From the NCBI GenBank assembly GCA_945903675.1, contig CAMDOP010000014.1:1-24627 (forward strand): a DNA stretch of 24,627 nt. The letters are read 5' to 3'. Below the pieces are notes generated by a model. It searched no databases, was not told the DNA's origin, and saw only the letters and a list, made by a program, of their open reading frames with translations. This stretch comes from Crenothrix polyspora (GTDB taxonomy: Bacteria > Pseudomonadota > Gammaproteobacteria > Methylococcales > Methylomonadaceae). Shown here one piece after another: positions 24,012 through 24,627 of this stretch; position 1 is the stretch's first letter, and every line of letters begins with the position of its first letter. Made by a program: the position numbers and the translations under genes.

Positions 24012-24412
24012 CGTTGAAACTGCTTTATTAGCGCTGGCAACTTAATCTTTCGCCCTGTGCCTTTCGCCTGCTCTCAAACCGTCCCGCTTTTAATAACTGA
24101 CGTTACGCAGTAACGTCGTTTTTACTCTCGTTTGCCGCGACTAGCACCGCTGGTTTTGTTGGGATTAGCCCGACAAAACCGAGGAGCACAGGAAATTGCT
24201 GCAATCGAGCCGCCTTTTCTTTGGATACTTTCTAAAGGCTGCGCAAAAGAAAGTATCTCGCCCTAGGGTGCGAATACCCGATTAAAAAAACCGTCGCGAC
24301 AGCGACTTCATTATTTTTTTAAACCGCTGAATGGCTGCGTAACATCAGTTAGTAAAAGGCGTCGGTGGACAATTGTAGTCGTCAAGGTAGTAGCCGATAG
24401 TTGCAATGATCT
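24012..24412. other. Intergenic region containing the second repeat element
   Basis: No gene was seen. It holds copy 2 of the hairpin-rich repeat (24094-24351), short AT/GC-mixed flanks, and the 3' side of the partial minus-strand gene. Nothing else is recognisable. Confidence 0.75.
24094..24351 (+). repeat. Hairpin-rich MITE-like element, copy 2
   Basis: A 258-bp element. Terminal inverted repeats are TAACTGACGTTACGCAG (24094-24110) and CTGCGTAACATCAGTTA (24335-24351), 16 of 17 complementary. The left end folds as GACGTTAC-GCA-GTAACGTC. Further foldbacks are GGTTTTGTTGGG...CCCGACAAAACC, GATACTTTCT...AGAAAGTATC and GTCGCGACAGCGAC. It is in the same orientation as copy 1 and lacks its nested insertion. 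No protein is encoded. Confidence 0.85.
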
Positions 24413-24627
24413 TTATAACAGCCGTTTAAAGGTTAATTCTGGAGCATTGCTTTCTATCCAATAACTATTAATCGGCTCTAATGAAGATTGAGTAGCCTTC
24501 ATGCAGTCTATAATTTTTAAAGCTGCAGCATAAGAACTAAAGGAAATTGAGCCACCAATACGCCCATCTTGGTATTGCCATGTAACCAGCACTGGAATTA
24601 ATACTGCTACCGCAAATGTAATTAATC
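24413..24627 (-). CDS. Unknown protein, C-terminal part only (5' end outside the window)
   Basis: An open minus-strand frame enters at the window edge and stops at TAA (24413-24415), giving 70 residues. It starts within a likely membrane segment (LITFAVAVLIPVLVTW), followed by a polar tail, WQYQDGRIGGSISFSSYAAA and on to SNAPELTFKRLL. No family was recognised. The missing N-terminal part is needed to judge it; the frame is short but its membrane-then-soluble pattern and clean stop suggest a real gene. Confidence 0.5.
   Translation of the reverse strand, partial: LITFAVAVLIPVLVTWQYQDGRIGGSISFSSYAAALKIIDCMKATQSSLEPINSYWIESNAPELTFKRLL

Overview
The window (about 24.6 kb) reads as ordinary, densely coded chromosome of a moderately AT-rich gammaproteobacterium. 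The closest family resemblances I recognise are gammaproteobacterial: EF-G 2 (FusB type), HrpA, PgaBCD, TrhO, a UbiF-like hydroxylase, ThiD/ThiE and HtpX. The intergenic palindromes and the structured dispersed repeat resemble ones I associate with Methylococcales-type and related environmental genomes, but that placement is inference. No phage, transposase, CRISPR, rRNA or tRNA was seen.

Layout. Bases 1-2047 (minus) carry a truncated EF-G 2 gene. A 619-bp spacer with a tight cluster of DnaA-box sequences separates it from hrpA (2667-6608, minus). After a 660-bp spacer with a 21-bp tandem repeat and a perfect 16-bp palindrome comes pgaB-pgaC-pgaD (7273-11048, plus), for a poly-N-acetylglucosamine exopolysaccharide. 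The outer-membrane porin gene pgaA is not beside it. A REP-like palindrome closes this unit. Next is a probable operon of a secreted phosphoesterase, a Sel1-repeat lipoprotein and a TetR-family regulator (11195-13525). TrhO (tRNA U34 hydroxylation) and a UbiF-like ubiquinone hydroxylase follow as an overlapping pair (13675-15893). Then come two small envelope proteins that converge on a hairpin terminator.

The middle part (17006-18942) holds the least explained genes. One encodes an EHD/dynamin-like protein whose GTPase signature residues are nearly all replaced and which has two C-terminal membrane segments. The other encodes a small multi-pass membrane protein. The convergent thiamine genes thiD-thiE follow (minus; translationally coupled).

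The right part has htpX (minus) divergent from an operon of a PQQ-type sugar dehydrogenase, an ADP-ribose pyrophosphatase (NudF type) and an NlpC/P60 lipoprotein. These four genes are bracketed by two direct copies (20396-20711 and 24094-24351) of a MITE-like element rich in hairpins. The left copy carries an extra 64-bp palindromic insertion flanked by a 5-bp direct repeat. The window ends in the 3' part of an unidentified minus-strand gene.
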